A stretch of DNA of 64,000 nt from Variovorax sp. PMC12 (lineage in GTDB: Bacteria > Pseudomonadota > Gammaproteobacteria > Burkholderiales > Burkholderiaceae_C): the NCBI RefSeq assembly GCF_003019815.1, contig NZ_CP027773.1:248001-312000 (forward strand), in the 5' to 3' direction. The notes beneath the pieces were generated by a model. That model searched no databases and had not been told where the DNA came from. It was given only the letters and a program-made list of their open reading frames with translations. Each line of letters begins with the position of its first letter. Within the stretch, counting starts at the first letter, position 1. Positions 25,037 through 33,651 of the stretch are shown here, one piece after another. The position numbers were made by a program, and so were the translations under genes.

Positions 25037-26416
25037 TCAGGCCTTCGTTTCCTGGTCGAAGCGGTCCATGGCGCGGGCCAGCCGCGCGAACAGGTCGTCC
25101 AGCTCGGCCCGCGTGATGATCAGCGGCGGACACAGGCCGATGCTGTCGCCCATGGCGCGCACGATCAGCCCTTCCTCCAGCGCCAGCGCCGCGAAGCGGT
25201 AGCCGGCCTTGCGTTCTGCGGCGAACGGCGTGCGCGCGGCCTTGTCGGCCATGAGTTCGATGGCGCCGATCAGGCCCACGCCGCGCACGTTGCCCACCCA
25301 GGGGCGCCCGGCGAAGGCGCGCAGCCCGGCCTGGAAGGCGGGTGCGATCTCGCGCACGTGCTCGAGGATGCGCTCGTCCTCGTAGACCTTGAGCGTCTCC
25401 AGCGCCACCGCGCAGGCGACGGGGTGGCCCGAGTAGGTGTAGCCGTGGCCGAAGCTGCCGAGCTTGCCGCTGTTGGCGGCGATGGCGCTGTGCACCTTGT
25501 CGTTGACCATGACCGCCGAGATCGGCACGTAGCCCGAGGACAGCGCCTTGGCGCAGCTCAGGATGTCGGGCTGGATGCCGAAGGTGGTGGAGCCGAACAT
25601 GTTGCCCGTGCGGCCGAAGCCGCAGATCACCTCGTCGGCGATCATGAGCACGCCGTACTTGCGCAGCACGGCCTGCACTTTCTCGAAGTAGCCGGCCGGC
25701 GGCACCAGCACGCCGCCCGCGCCCATCACCGGCTCGGCGATGAAGGCGGCCACGGTGTGCGGGCCTTCGGCCAGGATGGTCTGCTCCAGCTGTTGCGCGA
25801 GGCGGCTGGAGAAGTCCTGCTCGGTCTCGCCGGGCTCGGCGTAGCGGTAGTGGTGCGGGCAGTCCACGTGCAGGAAGCGCGCGGGCGCCGTCGCGATCGG
25901 CAGGTCGAAGTCGCGGTGGTTGCCGTCGAGCCCGCCCATGCTGGCGGCCGCCACGGTCACGCCGTGGTACGCGTTGCGCCGCGCGATGATCTTCTTGCGC
26001 TCCGGCTGGCCGATGGCGTTGTGGTAGTACCAGACCATCTTCACGGCGCTGTCGTTGGCCTCGGAACCCGAGTTCGCGAAGAACACGCGCGCCATGGGCG
26101 CGGGCGCCAGTGCCAGCAGCCGCTCTGCCAGGTCGGCCACCGCGACGTTGGTGCGCTGGTTGAAGGTGTGGTAGTAGGGCAGGGTGTCGAGTGCACGGGC
26201 ACCGGCCGCGGCCAGGCGCTTGTTGGAGAAGCCCAGCGAGGCGCACCACAGGCCCGACATGGCTTCCAGGTAGCGCGTGCCGCGCTCGTCGACGACGTGG
26301 ATGCCGTCGCCTTTCACGATGACCAGCGGCGGCGTCTGCGGCAGCGCGGCCAGGTTGGTGTACGAATGCAGGTGGGTGGCGACGTCCTTGTCGCCGGTGC
26401 CGAGGGGTTCTGCCAT
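25037..26416 (-). CDS. class III aminotransferase, omega-amino-acid/polyamine type
   Basis: 459-residue PLP aminotransferase of the kind that acts on terminal amines (putrescine-, beta-alanine- or taurine-pyruvate type). Evidence: ANSGSEANDSAVKM (about 115-128), NAYHGVTVAAASMGG, AEPVMGAGGVLVPP, MIADEVICGFGRTG and the PLP Lys in CAKALSSGYVPISA (near 289). It is clearly different from the phospho-lyase-like class III protein at the operon's end. It sits 5 bp from the deacetylase-like gene, so deacetylation followed by transamination of a freed amine is a reasonable, unproven sequence of steps. Confidence 0.9.
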   Translation of the reverse strand: MAEPLGTGDKDVATHLHSYTNLAALPQTPPLVIVKGDGIHVVDERGTRYLEAMSGLWCASLGFSNKRLAAAGARALDTLPYYHTFNQRTNVAVADLAERLLALAPAPMARVFFANSGSEANDSAVKMVWYYHNAIGQPERKKIIARRNAYHGVTVAAASMGGLDGNHRDFDLPIATAPARFLHVDCPHHYRYAEPGETEQDFSSRLAQQLEQTILAEGPHTVAAFIAEPVMGAGGVLVPPAGYFEKVQAVLRKYGVLMIADEVICGFGRTGNMFGSTTFGIQPDILSCAKALSSGYVPISAVMVNDKVHSAIAANSGKLGSFGHGYTYSGHPVACAVALETLKVYEDERILEHVREIAPAFQAGLRAFAGRPWVGNVRGVGLIGAIELMADKAARTPFAAERKAGYRFAALALEEGLIVRAMGDSIGLCPPLIITRAELDDLFARLARAMDRFDQETKA

Positions 26417-26453
26417 GGGGTTCCTCTTTGTTTGTAGGGCGCTGAAAAAGTGG

Positions 26454-27356
26454 CTACAGGCGCGCCAGGTTGTCGTGGGTCTGCCGCGCAATGGCCTCGG
26501 GCCGTGTGCGCGTCGCGATGTGCGGCGTGACGACGATGCGCGGATGGCTCCAGAAGGGGTGGCCGGCCGGCAGCGGTTCTTCGACGAAGGCGTCCAGCAC
26601 CGCGCTGGCGAGCTGGCCGCTTTGCAGCGCCGCGAGCAGGTCTTCCTGCACGAGGTGGGCGCCGCGGCCGGCGTTGACGAGGCGCGCGCCGCGCGGCAGC
26701 TGGGCGAACAACGCGGCATCCAGGATGCCGCGCGTGTCGTCGGTCAGCGGCAGCAGGCAGACCAGGGTGTCGCAGCCGGCCAGGAACTCTCCGCGCGCCG
26801 CATCGCCGTGGAAGGCCTCGATGCCCGCCGGCAGATCGCTCTTGGGGCTGCGGCTCCAGCCGCGCACGCGGTAGCCGATGGCAAGCAGCGCGCGCGCGAC
26901 CGACTGGCCCAGCACGCCCAGGCCCGCGATGCCCACGCTGTGCCGGCCCGGGGGCTCGATGGGCGCTTCCTCCCAGGCCGCGCGGCGCTGGCTGTCGAGA
27001 TAGGCGCCCATGTGGCGCTGGCCGTGCACCACGGCCCACGCCACGTACGCGTTCATGCCGTCGGCCATGTCGGGGTCGACGATGCGGCGGACCGGCACGT
27101 CGGGAAGCGCGGGGTCGCGCGTGATGTGGTCGGTGCCCGCCCCCACGGACTGCACCAGCCGCAGGCGCGGCATGCGCGCGAGCAGCCCCGGCGGCGGCGA
27201 CCAGCAGACCACGGTGTCGATTTCGCCTAGCGCGTCGAGCTCCTGGACCTCGGTGTCGATGCGGTGCAGCCGGGCCTGCGGAAATCGTTCCCTGAAGGCG
27301 GGCTGCAGGTAGTCCATGGCGATCTGGTCGGAAACCAGTGCGATGTTGAGCGTCAT
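26454..27356 (-). CDS. D-isomer-specific 2-hydroxyacid dehydrogenase (glyoxylate/hydroxypyruvate reductase-like)
   Basis: 300-residue NAD(P)-dependent enzyme that reduces a 2-oxoacid or glyoxylate. The coenzyme motif is VGIAGLGVLGQSVARAL (about 142-158). The catalytic Arg is in LVNAGRGAHLV, the Glu in FVEEPLPAGHPFW and the His in VTPHIATRTRP (about 278-288). This is the GhrA-like short subfamily. It overlaps the ABC ATPase gene by 4 bp and is therefore part of the operon. It could remove a glyoxylate- or oxoacid-type by-product of the transaminase. Confidence 0.87.
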   Translation of the reverse strand: MTLNIALVSDQIAMDYLQPAFRERFPQARLHRIDTEVQELDALGEIDTVVCWSPPPGLLARMPRLRLVQSVGAGTDHITRDPALPDVPVRRIVDPDMADGMNAYVAWAVVHGQRHMGAYLDSQRRAAWEEAPIEPPGRHSVGIAGLGVLGQSVARALLAIGYRVRGWSRSPKSDLPAGIEAFHGDAARGEFLAGCDTLVCLLPLTDDTRGILDAALFAQLPRGARLVNAGRGAHLVQEDLLAALQSGQLASAVLDAFVEEPLPAGHPFWSHPRIVVTPHIATRTRPEAIARQTHDNLARL

Positions 27357-29005
27357 GCGGCCACCGCCTGTTGCGCGGCCGCCGCCGAGAGCCTCGGCTG
27401 CGCCTCGATCAGCGTGCGGGTGTAGTCGTGCTGCGGGTTCGCCAGCACCTTGGCGGTTTCGCCGTACTCGACGATCTGGCCGCGCTGCATCACGGCGATG
27501 TGGTCGCACATCTCGCCGGCCACGCGCAGGTCGTGCGTGATGAACACCATGGCCAGCTGGAAGCGTTCGCGCACCTCCGCGAACAGCTTGAGCACCTGGG
27601 CCTGCACCGACACGTCGAGCGCGGAAACGGGCTCGTCCGCCACCAGCAGTTGCGGCTCCATGGCCAGTGCGCGGGCGATGCCGATGCGCTGGCGCTGGCC
27701 GCCGGAGAACTCGTGCGGAAAGCGCTCCGCCGCGTCGGGCTTCAGGCCCACCAGCTCCAGCAGCTCCATCGCGCGGGCCATGGCCTGCGCCTTGGGCACG
27801 CCCTGCGCGATGGGGCCGGCCGCGATGGCCGGGCCGATGCGGTGGCGCGGGTTCAGCGAGGCATAGGGGTCCTGGAACACCATCTGGATCTTGCCCTGCG
27901 ACTGCGCCCGGAACTGCGCGCCCGACTGCAGCGCGCGGCCCTTGAACAGCACGCGGCCGCTGTCGAACGGCGACAGGCCCACGATGCAGCGGCCCACGGT
28001 GGACTTGCCCGAACCCGATTCGCCGACCAGCCCCAGCGTCTCGCCGCGGCGCAGGTCGAACGACAGGCCCTTGGCCGCTTCCACGCGCCGGCCCTTGCTG
28101 AACAGGCCGCCGCCGGTCACGTAGGTCTTGCGCAGTTCCTGCACCTGCAGCACGTGCTCGATGGGGCGCTCGTCGGCCGGCGCGCGCACCCGCCCGTCGG
28201 GTATGGCCGCGATGAGCTTGCGCGTGTAGGCATGCTGGGGCCGCGCCAGCACGGCGGCGGCTGGGCCGGCCTCTACCACCTCGCCGGTCTGCATCACCAC
28301 CACCTGGTCGGCGATCTCGGAGACCACGCCGAAGTCGTGCGTGATGAACAGCACCGCCGTGCCCTTGCGCTGCTGCAGCTCGCGGATGAGCTTCAGGATC
28401 TGCGCCTGCGTGGTCACGTCCAGCGCGGTCGTGGGCTCGTCGCAGATCAGCAGGGCCGGCTCCAGCGCGAGCGCGCAGGCGATCATCACGCGCTGGCGCT
28501 GCCCTCCGGAGAGGCGAAACGGGTAGCTGTCGATCAGCACCTCGGGCTCGGGCAGGCCGACGTCGGCCAGTGCCGCGAGGATGCGCTGGCGCTTCTGCGC
28601 GGCCGACAGGTTCACATGGGCGTCGAACACTTCGGCGATCTGCTCGCCGATGCGCATGACCGGGTTCAGCGCCGTCATGGGTTCCTGGAACACCATGCCG
28701 ATGCGCCGGCCGCGCAGCGTGCGAAGCTGCGCCTCGTCGAGCTTCAGCAGGTCATGTCCGTCGAACAGGATGCGGCCGGCCACCGGTTCCACGTGCGGCC
28801 GGGGCAGCAGGCCCATGATGGCGTTGGCGATCATGGACTTGCCCGAGCCCGATTCGCCGACCACGCACAGCGTCTGGCCCGGCAGCAGCTGCAGCGACGC
28901 GCCCCGGACCGCCAGGTCGCGGTCCGCGCCCTGGGGCAGGCGGATGTCCAGGCCCTGGATGTCCAGCACGGGTGGAACGAGCGAAGCGATCTTTTCCATT
29001 TTCAT
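27353..29005 (-). CDS. dipeptide/oligopeptide ABC transporter, fused dual ATP-binding protein
   Basis: 550-residue ATPase containing two full nucleotide-binding domains, as in GsiA/YejF, instead of separate DppD and DppF. First domain: GESGSGKSMIANAIMG (Walker A, about 48-63), LSGGQRQRVMIA, LLICDEPTTALDV. Second: GESGSGKSTVGRCIVG (about 318-333), FSGGQRQRIGIA, LLVADEPVSALDVS. It energises the importer formed by the two permeases upstream and the binding protein. The ATG at 29005 overlaps the permease stop (4 bp). Substrate specificity cannot be read but should match the operon's pathway. Confidence 0.93.
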   Translation of the reverse strand: MKMEKIASLVPPVLDIQGLDIRLPQGADRDLAVRGASLQLLPGQTLCVVGESGSGKSMIANAIMGLLPRPHVEPVAGRILFDGHDLLKLDEAQLRTLRGRRIGMVFQEPMTALNPVMRIGEQIAEVFDAHVNLSAAQKRQRILAALADVGLPEPEVLIDSYPFRLSGGQRQRVMIACALALEPALLICDEPTTALDVTTQAQILKLIRELQQRKGTAVLFITHDFGVVSEIADQVVVMQTGEVVEAGPAAAVLARPQHAYTRKLIAAIPDGRVRAPADERPIEHVLQVQELRKTYVTGGGLFSKGRRVEAAKGLSFDLRRGETLGLVGESGSGKSTVGRCIVGLSPFDSGRVLFKGRALQSGAQFRAQSQGKIQMVFQDPYASLNPRHRIGPAIAAGPIAQGVPKAQAMARAMELLELVGLKPDAAERFPHEFSGGQRQRIGIARALAMEPQLLVADEPVSALDVSVQAQVLKLFAEVRERFQLAMVFITHDLRVAGEMCDHIAVMQRGQIVEYGETAKVLANPQHDYTRTLIEAQPRLSAAAAQQAVAA

Positions 29006-29844
29006 TTGCCCCTCCCGTCGGCGCGCGCGTTGAGCCCGTCGTTCAGGCCTTCGCCCACCAGGTTCAGCGCGAGCACCGTGAGCAGGATGGCCACGCCCGG
29101 GAACACCGCCATCCACCACGCCTGCCGCAGCACGGTGCGCGCCGAGCCGACCATGTAGCCCCAGCTCATCTGGTTCGGGTCGCCCAGGCCCAGGAAGCTC
29201 AGGCTGGACTCCAGCAGGATGGCCGTTGCCACCATCAGAGAGGCCATCACCACGATGGGCGAGGCGGCGTTGGGCAGGATCTGCGTGAGGATGATGCGCG
29301 GCGTGGACTGGCCCGCCAGCTGGGCGGCCGCCACGAAGTCGCGCTGGCGCAGCGTCAGGAATTCGCTGCGCACCAGCCGCGCTACGGGCGGCCACGACAC
29401 GATCGCGATGGCCGTGACGATGGACTGCACCGAGGGCTGGAAGATGGCCACCAGCACGATGGCCAGCGCGAAGCTGGGAATGGCCTGGAACAGCTCGGTG
29501 AAGCGCATCAGCGTGGCGTCGATCCAGCCGCCGAAGTAGCCCGAGACGGCACCGATGGACACGCCGATCAGCAGCGACACCACGGTAGAGACCACGCCGA
29601 TCAGCAGCGACACGCGCGCGCCGGTGACGATGCCCGACAGGATGTCGCGGCCCATGGTGTCGGTGCCCAGCAGCAGGCCCTGTTCCGCCATGGGTGCCGC
29701 GAAGGGCGTGCCGACCATGTCCCAGGGGTTGTTCTGCGCGATGAAGGGGCCCAGCGCCGTGACCAGCGCCACCAGCATCAGCACGATCAGGCCGAAGACC
29801 GCGCCCTTGTTGCGGCTGAAGCGCCGCCAGAATTTGCTTTTCAT
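29002..29844 (-). CDS. ABC transporter permease, DppC-like
   Basis: 280-residue inner-membrane permease. It has an N-terminal helix (GAVFGLIVLMLVALVTALGP, about 13-32), then five more helices, and the ABC coupling motif region AAQLAGQSTPRIILTQILPNA (about 183-203), as in DppC/OppC. It is encoded between the DppB-like permease (10-bp gap) and the dual ATPase (4-bp overlap). Together they form the peptide-type importer of the operon. Confidence 0.92.
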   Translation of the reverse strand: MKSKFWRRFSRNKGAVFGLIVLMLVALVTALGPFIAQNNPWDMVGTPFAAPMAEQGLLLGTDTMGRDILSGIVTGARVSLLIGVVSTVVSLLIGVSIGAVSGYFGGWIDATLMRFTELFQAIPSFALAIVLVAIFQPSVQSIVTAIAIVSWPPVARLVRSEFLTLRQRDFVAAAQLAGQSTPRIILTQILPNAASPIVVMASLMVATAILLESSLSFLGLGDPNQMSWGYMVGSARTVLRQAWWMAVFPGVAILLTVLALNLVGEGLNDGLNARADGRGK

Positions 29845-29854
29845 GAACGGCTCC

Positions 29855-30829
29855 TCAGCTCAGCTCGATGCGGGGATCGACGAGCGTGTAGACGAAATCG
29901 GTGATGAGGTTGAACAGCACGGCCATGGCCGCGGTGAACAGGAAGCAGCCGAGCAGCAGGTTGTAGTCGCGCTGCAGCAGGGCGTCGAACATGAGCCGGC
30001 CGATGCCGGGCCAGGCGAACACCGTCTCGGTCAGCACGGCGCCGCCGATCATGCCGCCGGCCTGGATGCCGGCCAGCGTGACCACCGGCAGCAGCGCGTT
30101 GCGCAGGATGTGCTTGCGCTGGATGCGCCCGGGCGACACGCCCTTGGCGCGCGCGGTCTTCACGAAGTCCATCTGCGCTACCTCGAGCATGGAGGCGCGC
30201 GTCATGCGCGCATAGACCGCCATGTAGAACAGCGCCAGCGTGAGCGAAGGCAGGATCAGGTGCTTGGCGATGTCCACCGCCTTGTCGATGCCCGTGAGGT
30301 CCGCGCCCACGGTGAAGAAGCCGAAGGCGGGCAGCAGGTCGAGCTGCACCGTGAACAGCAGCACCGCCATCATCGCCAGCCAGTACAGCGGCGTGGCGTA
30401 GAACACCAGCGCGACCACGGTGATGAGACTGTCCTGCCATTTGCCCGCGTTGCGGCTGGCCAGCGCGCCGAGCACGATGCCGAACAGCAGCGAAAGCCCG
30501 AAAGCCGTGCCCGTCAGCAACAGCGTGGCCGGCATGCGCTGCAGGATCAGGTCGACCACCGACTGCTGCTGTCGGTACGAGAAGCCCAGGTCGAGCTTGA
30601 GCACGTGGCCCAGGTAGTTGCCGAGCTGCACCGGCAGCGGCTGGTCGAGGCCGAACTGCTCGCGCAGCTGGGCCACGAACTGCGCGTCGGATGCGCCGGC
30701 CTCGCCGGCCATGACGGAGACCGGATCGCCCGGTGCCGCGCGAACCAGCAGGAAGTTGACAGTGGCGATCACCAGCAGGGCCAGCAGGCCCTGCAGCAGG
30801 CGCACGGACATGAACTGCAGTCGTTTCAT
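29855..30829 (-). CDS. ABC transporter permease, DppB-like
   Basis: 324-residue permease with the first helix at residues 9-29 (LLQGLLALLVIATVNFLLVRA) followed by PGDPV, the family mark of DppB/OppB, then five more helices from about 98 to 315. The coupling loop is TARAKGVSPGRIQRKHILRNA (shown here as positions about 224-244, key Ala-Lys-Gly). It lies 34 bp after the binding-protein gene and 10 bp before the DppC-like gene. Nothing unusual. Confidence 0.92.
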   Translation of the reverse strand: MKRLQFMSVRLLQGLLALLVIATVNFLLVRAAPGDPVSVMAGEAGASDAQFVAQLREQFGLDQPLPVQLGNYLGHVLKLDLGFSYRQQQSVVDLILQRMPATLLLTGTAFGLSLLFGIVLGALASRNAGKWQDSLITVVALVFYATPLYWLAMMAVLLFTVQLDLLPAFGFFTVGADLTGIDKAVDIAKHLILPSLTLALFYMAVYARMTRASMLEVAQMDFVKTARAKGVSPGRIQRKHILRNALLPVVTLAGIQAGGMIGGAVLTETVFAWPGIGRLMFDALLQRDYNLLLGCFLFTAAMAVLFNLITDFVYTLVDPRIELS

Positions 30830-30863
30830 AGCAAGCTCGATTCGGGCACGCGGGGGATGAAGC

Positions 30864-32426
30864 TCAGGCCAGCTTGACGCGGCCCAGGCTGTCGTTCAGG
30901 CCGATGCCGGAAGACACCACGTTCTGGATCCTGGTGCGGTACAGCGTCGGGAAGTTGATCTCGTGCAGCCAGGCCACGGGCACTTCGTCGACCAGCAGCT
31001 TCTGCACTTCCAGGTAGATCGCGCGGCGCTTGGCCGGATCGCTCTCGCGCGCGCCCGCGGCGAACAGCTCGTCGACCTTCGGGTTCACGTAGCCCGCCAC
31101 GTTGTTGAACGGCGAGCCCTTGGCGATGTTGTCGCTGGTGTAGTTGCGCGCCACGCCGAGCGCCGGGTCGCCGTACTGGTAGACGTAGGTGAAGGCCAGG
31201 TCGTAGTCCCATTCGCTGTTGCGCTGGTTCCAGCCGGCCACGTCGGTGGCGACCATCTCGACCTTGATGCCAACCTGCGTGAGGTTCTGGCGCACGATCT
31301 CGGCCTGGCGCTGCCACGATTCGCCGTAGGGCAGCGGCAGCAGGCGCAGCGTCTCGCCCTTGTAGCCCGATTCGGACACCAGCTTCTTGGCCTTGGCGAT
31401 GTCGCGCGGGTACTTGGTCACGTCGTCGCTGGCGTAGGCGATGTGGCTGTTGAAGGGGCCCGTGGCCGGCTTGGCGTAGCCGTACCAGGCGACCTTGGCC
31501 ATGGCCTCGCGGTCGATGGCGGTCCACACGGCCTGGCGGAACTTCACGTTGTTCATGGGGGCCGTGCGGTTGTTCATCCACAGCCAGCTGTGCGGCGCGA
31601 AGAACTCCCAGCCCTTGGTGGTCACCGCCGCGCCCGGCAGCTTGGACAGGCGGGACACGTCGAAGTACTCCACCGTGCCGCCCGGTGCGATGTCGACCTT
31701 GCCCGACTCGAACGCGGCGGCGCGCGCGGCGGCGTCGGGGATCACGTGGAAATACACGCTCTCCACGCTCACGACGCCCGGCTGGTGGTAGTTCTCGTTG
31801 GCCACGAGGTTGATGTAGGAGCCCTTGACCCATTCCTTGAACTTGAGCGGGCCCGTGCCGATGGGCGTGGCGTTGGCGGGGTTGGTCGCGAAGTCGGTGC
31901 CTTCGTAGATGTGCTTGGGCACCATGGGCATGGTGCCGTTCTCGAAGATGCCCATGAAGGGGCCGAAGGGCTGCTTGAGCTTGAACTCCACGGTGAGCGG
32001 ATCGAGCGCCTTGATCGATTCCACCTGCGCCAGGCTGGCGCGGAAGCGCGCATGCGTCTTGCGCAGGAACACGTCGCAGGAGAACACCACGTCGTCGGCC
32101 GTGAAGGGCTTGCCGTCGTGCCACTTGACGTTGGGCTTGAGCTTGAAGACGTAGGTCTTGCTGTCCGCGCTCACGGTCCAGGAGGTGGCGAGCTGGGGCT
32201 GCGGCTCGAGCTTCTCGTTGTAGCGCAGCAGGCCTTCGTAGATGTTGCCGGCGATCAGCTGGGTGGGGCCGTTCTGCACGATGCCCATCATGAGCCCGGG
32301 CGGTTCGGGCTGGACCAGCACGTTGACTACCCCTTTCTTCGCTTGCGCCAAGCTGTGCAGGGGCACCCCGGCAATGGACAGGCCGAGGGCGGCGGAGCCG
32401 GCTTGGATCAGGTTGCGGCGTTTCAT
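30864..32426 (-). CDS. ABC transporter substrate-binding protein, family 5 (DppA/OppA-like)
   Basis: 520-residue periplasmic receptor (SBP_bac_5). The N-terminus MKRRNLIQAGSAALGLSIAG has twin Arg before a hydrophobic stretch and ends PLHSLAQA, so a Tat-type or Sec signal peptide is likely. The family block NVKWHDGKPFTADDVVFSCD is at about 98-117. Such proteins bind peptides but also opines, amines and other polar compounds, so uptake of a peptide-linked or N-acylated amine fits the rest of the operon. It is second in the operon, 48 bp after the aldolase gene. Confidence 0.92.
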   Translation of the reverse strand: MKRRNLIQAGSAALGLSIAGVPLHSLAQAKKGVVNVLVQPEPPGLMMGIVQNGPTQLIAGNIYEGLLRYNEKLEPQPQLATSWTVSADSKTYVFKLKPNVKWHDGKPFTADDVVFSCDVFLRKTHARFRASLAQVESIKALDPLTVEFKLKQPFGPFMGIFENGTMPMVPKHIYEGTDFATNPANATPIGTGPLKFKEWVKGSYINLVANENYHQPGVVSVESVYFHVIPDAAARAAAFESGKVDIAPGGTVEYFDVSRLSKLPGAAVTTKGWEFFAPHSWLWMNNRTAPMNNVKFRQAVWTAIDREAMAKVAWYGYAKPATGPFNSHIAYASDDVTKYPRDIAKAKKLVSESGYKGETLRLLPLPYGESWQRQAEIVRQNLTQVGIKVEMVATDVAGWNQRNSEWDYDLAFTYVYQYGDPALGVARNYTSDNIAKGSPFNNVAGYVNPKVDELFAAGARESDPAKRRAIYLEVQKLLVDEVPVAWLHEINFPTLYRTRIQNVVSSGIGLNDSLGRVKLA

Positions 32427-32474
32427 CGGAGCGGACCTTTCAGAGTGGGGAGGGCGGTGAAGAACGGGTGAATC

Positions 32475-33287
32475 TCAGTCGCGGAAGGAAGCCGCGGTGG
32501 GCGGCGCGAGCCGCTGCAGCAACGCGCGCCATTCGCGGGCATACGGGTCGTCGGGCATGGAGGCGAGGCGGTTCGTGTCGCCGCTCTCGTACTGGCGCGC
32601 GGTCAGCTCGCGGACCTCCTCGGGCACCGGGTGCACCGGCTGCCCGGTGCCCTGGATGGCGACCTGCACGCGGCAGGCCCGCTCCAGGTTGTGCATGAGG
32701 ATGAAGGCCTCGGCCACGCTGCGGCCGAGCGTGACCAGGCCGTGGTTGCGCAGGATCAGAGCGCGGGAGGCCGGCCCCAGGTCGGCCACCAGGCGCTCGC
32801 GTTCCTCGTGGTTGAGCGCGATCCCCTCGAACTCGTGATACGTCACGCGGTTGTGGAACTGCAGCGCCCACTGGTTGCAGGGCTGCAGCCCGCCCGCCAG
32901 CGAGGACACCGCCACGCCGGCGACGGTGTGGGTGTGCAGCACGCAGACGGCGTCATGGCGCGCGGCGTGCACCGCGCTGTGGATCGTGAAGCCGGCCGGG
33001 TTCACGTCGTGGTCGGTGGGCTCGACGACATTGCCTTCCAGGTCGATCTTCACGAGCGAGGACGCCGTGATGTCGCGAAACAGCATCCCGAACGGGTTGA
33101 TCAGGAACTGGTCCGTGGTGCCGGGCACGCGGGCGGAGATGTGGGTGTAGATGCTGTCGTCCATGCCGTACAGGGCGACGAGCCGGTAGGCGGCGGCCAG
33201 GTCCTGCCGCAGCTGCCGCTCGGCGGGCGTCATGGGTGGGCGGGCGTTGCCGCGAACTTCTGGGAGGCTGCGTTCTGCTGTTTCCAT
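32475..33287 (-). CDS. class II aldolase/adducin-family protein
   Basis: 270-residue zinc-type aldolase-fold protein (araD/fucA family). Metal ligands are the His pair of VLHTHTVAGVAV (about residues 116-127) and the His of LRNHGLVTLG (about 178-187); the N-terminal IYTHISARVPG and FLINPFGMLF are also typical. These enzymes catalyse retro-aldol cleavage or decarboxylation; the substrate is not predictable. It is the first gene of the 14-gene operon, with a 364-bp divergent intergenic region before it. Confidence 0.88.
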   Translation of the reverse strand: METAERSLPEVRGNARPPMTPAERQLRQDLAAAYRLVALYGMDDSIYTHISARVPGTTDQFLINPFGMLFRDITASSLVKIDLEGNVVEPTDHDVNPAGFTIHSAVHAARHDAVCVLHTHTVAGVAVSSLAGGLQPCNQWALQFHNRVTYHEFEGIALNHEERERLVADLGPASRALILRNHGLVTLGRSVAEAFILMHNLERACRVQVAIQGTGQPVHPVPEEVRELTARQYESGDTNRLASMPDDPYAREWRALLQRLAPPTAASFRD

Positions 33288-33302
33288 TTGAATCTCCGAA
33301 GA

Positions 33303-33320
33303 TCGACAGTCAGCTGTCGA
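33303..33320. promoter_or_regulatory. candidate operator dyad upstream of the aldolase/ABC operon
   Basis: Perfect inverted repeat TCGACAG-TCAG-CTGTCGA, immediately followed by CAG so that the right arm also forms CTGTCGACAG. It lies 16 bp upstream of the aldolase ATG, a good place for repression. The operon encodes a GntR/FadR-type regulator that might bind here. The link is inference. Confidence 0.4.
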
Positions 33321-33512
33321 CAGTATTCATCTTGCAGGTTGCGTGCCAGCCCAGATATCGGCGAAAACCCGGGAAATGGCTGCGGATGGCGCTGTCCGCA
33401 GGCCGTCAATGCACCGCGAGCGGGCACGGATATCGATTTCCGTGCGGGCCGCGCGCTCGGGGGGCGGTTCAAATACTTGTCGGTCGAGAGGCCGGGTGCT
33501 GAAGCGCTGCCT

Positions 33513-33518
33513 TATAAT
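33513..33518 (+). promoter_or_regulatory. possible -10 element for etfBA
   Basis: A perfect TATAAT in otherwise GC-rich DNA, 134 bp before the etfB ATG. No good -35 box was seen at 16-18 bp, so this is only suggestive. A second candidate, TAGAAT at 33595-33600, is closer to the gene. Confidence 0.3.
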
Positions 33519-33651
33519 CCGTAAAAAGCACGATCGTTCTTTTTCTGGTGCCAGCGCCGGCAGGAAGAATGGAGAGGCGGCAAAGGTCGCGCCCTAGAAT
33601 GACCGGTTTGCCCTCGAAGCCCCCTTTTTGCAATCCAATGGAGTCAAGTCA

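Larger units (their letters stand above)
33288..33651. other. intergenic region between divergent aldolase operon and etfB
   Basis: 364 bp without a convincing gene; short frames seen here lack homology features or ribosome sites. It contains a perfect dyad at 33303-33320, a TATAAT word at 33513-33518 and a TAGAAT word at 33595-33600, either of which could be a -10 element for etfBA. No riboswitch, tRNA or repeat was recognised. Confidence 0.6.

Noticed and set aside
33288..33651. Possible small protein or riboswitch in the etfB upstream gap
   Set aside because: Short frames lack ribosome sites and family motifs; no known riboswitch core could be recognised.
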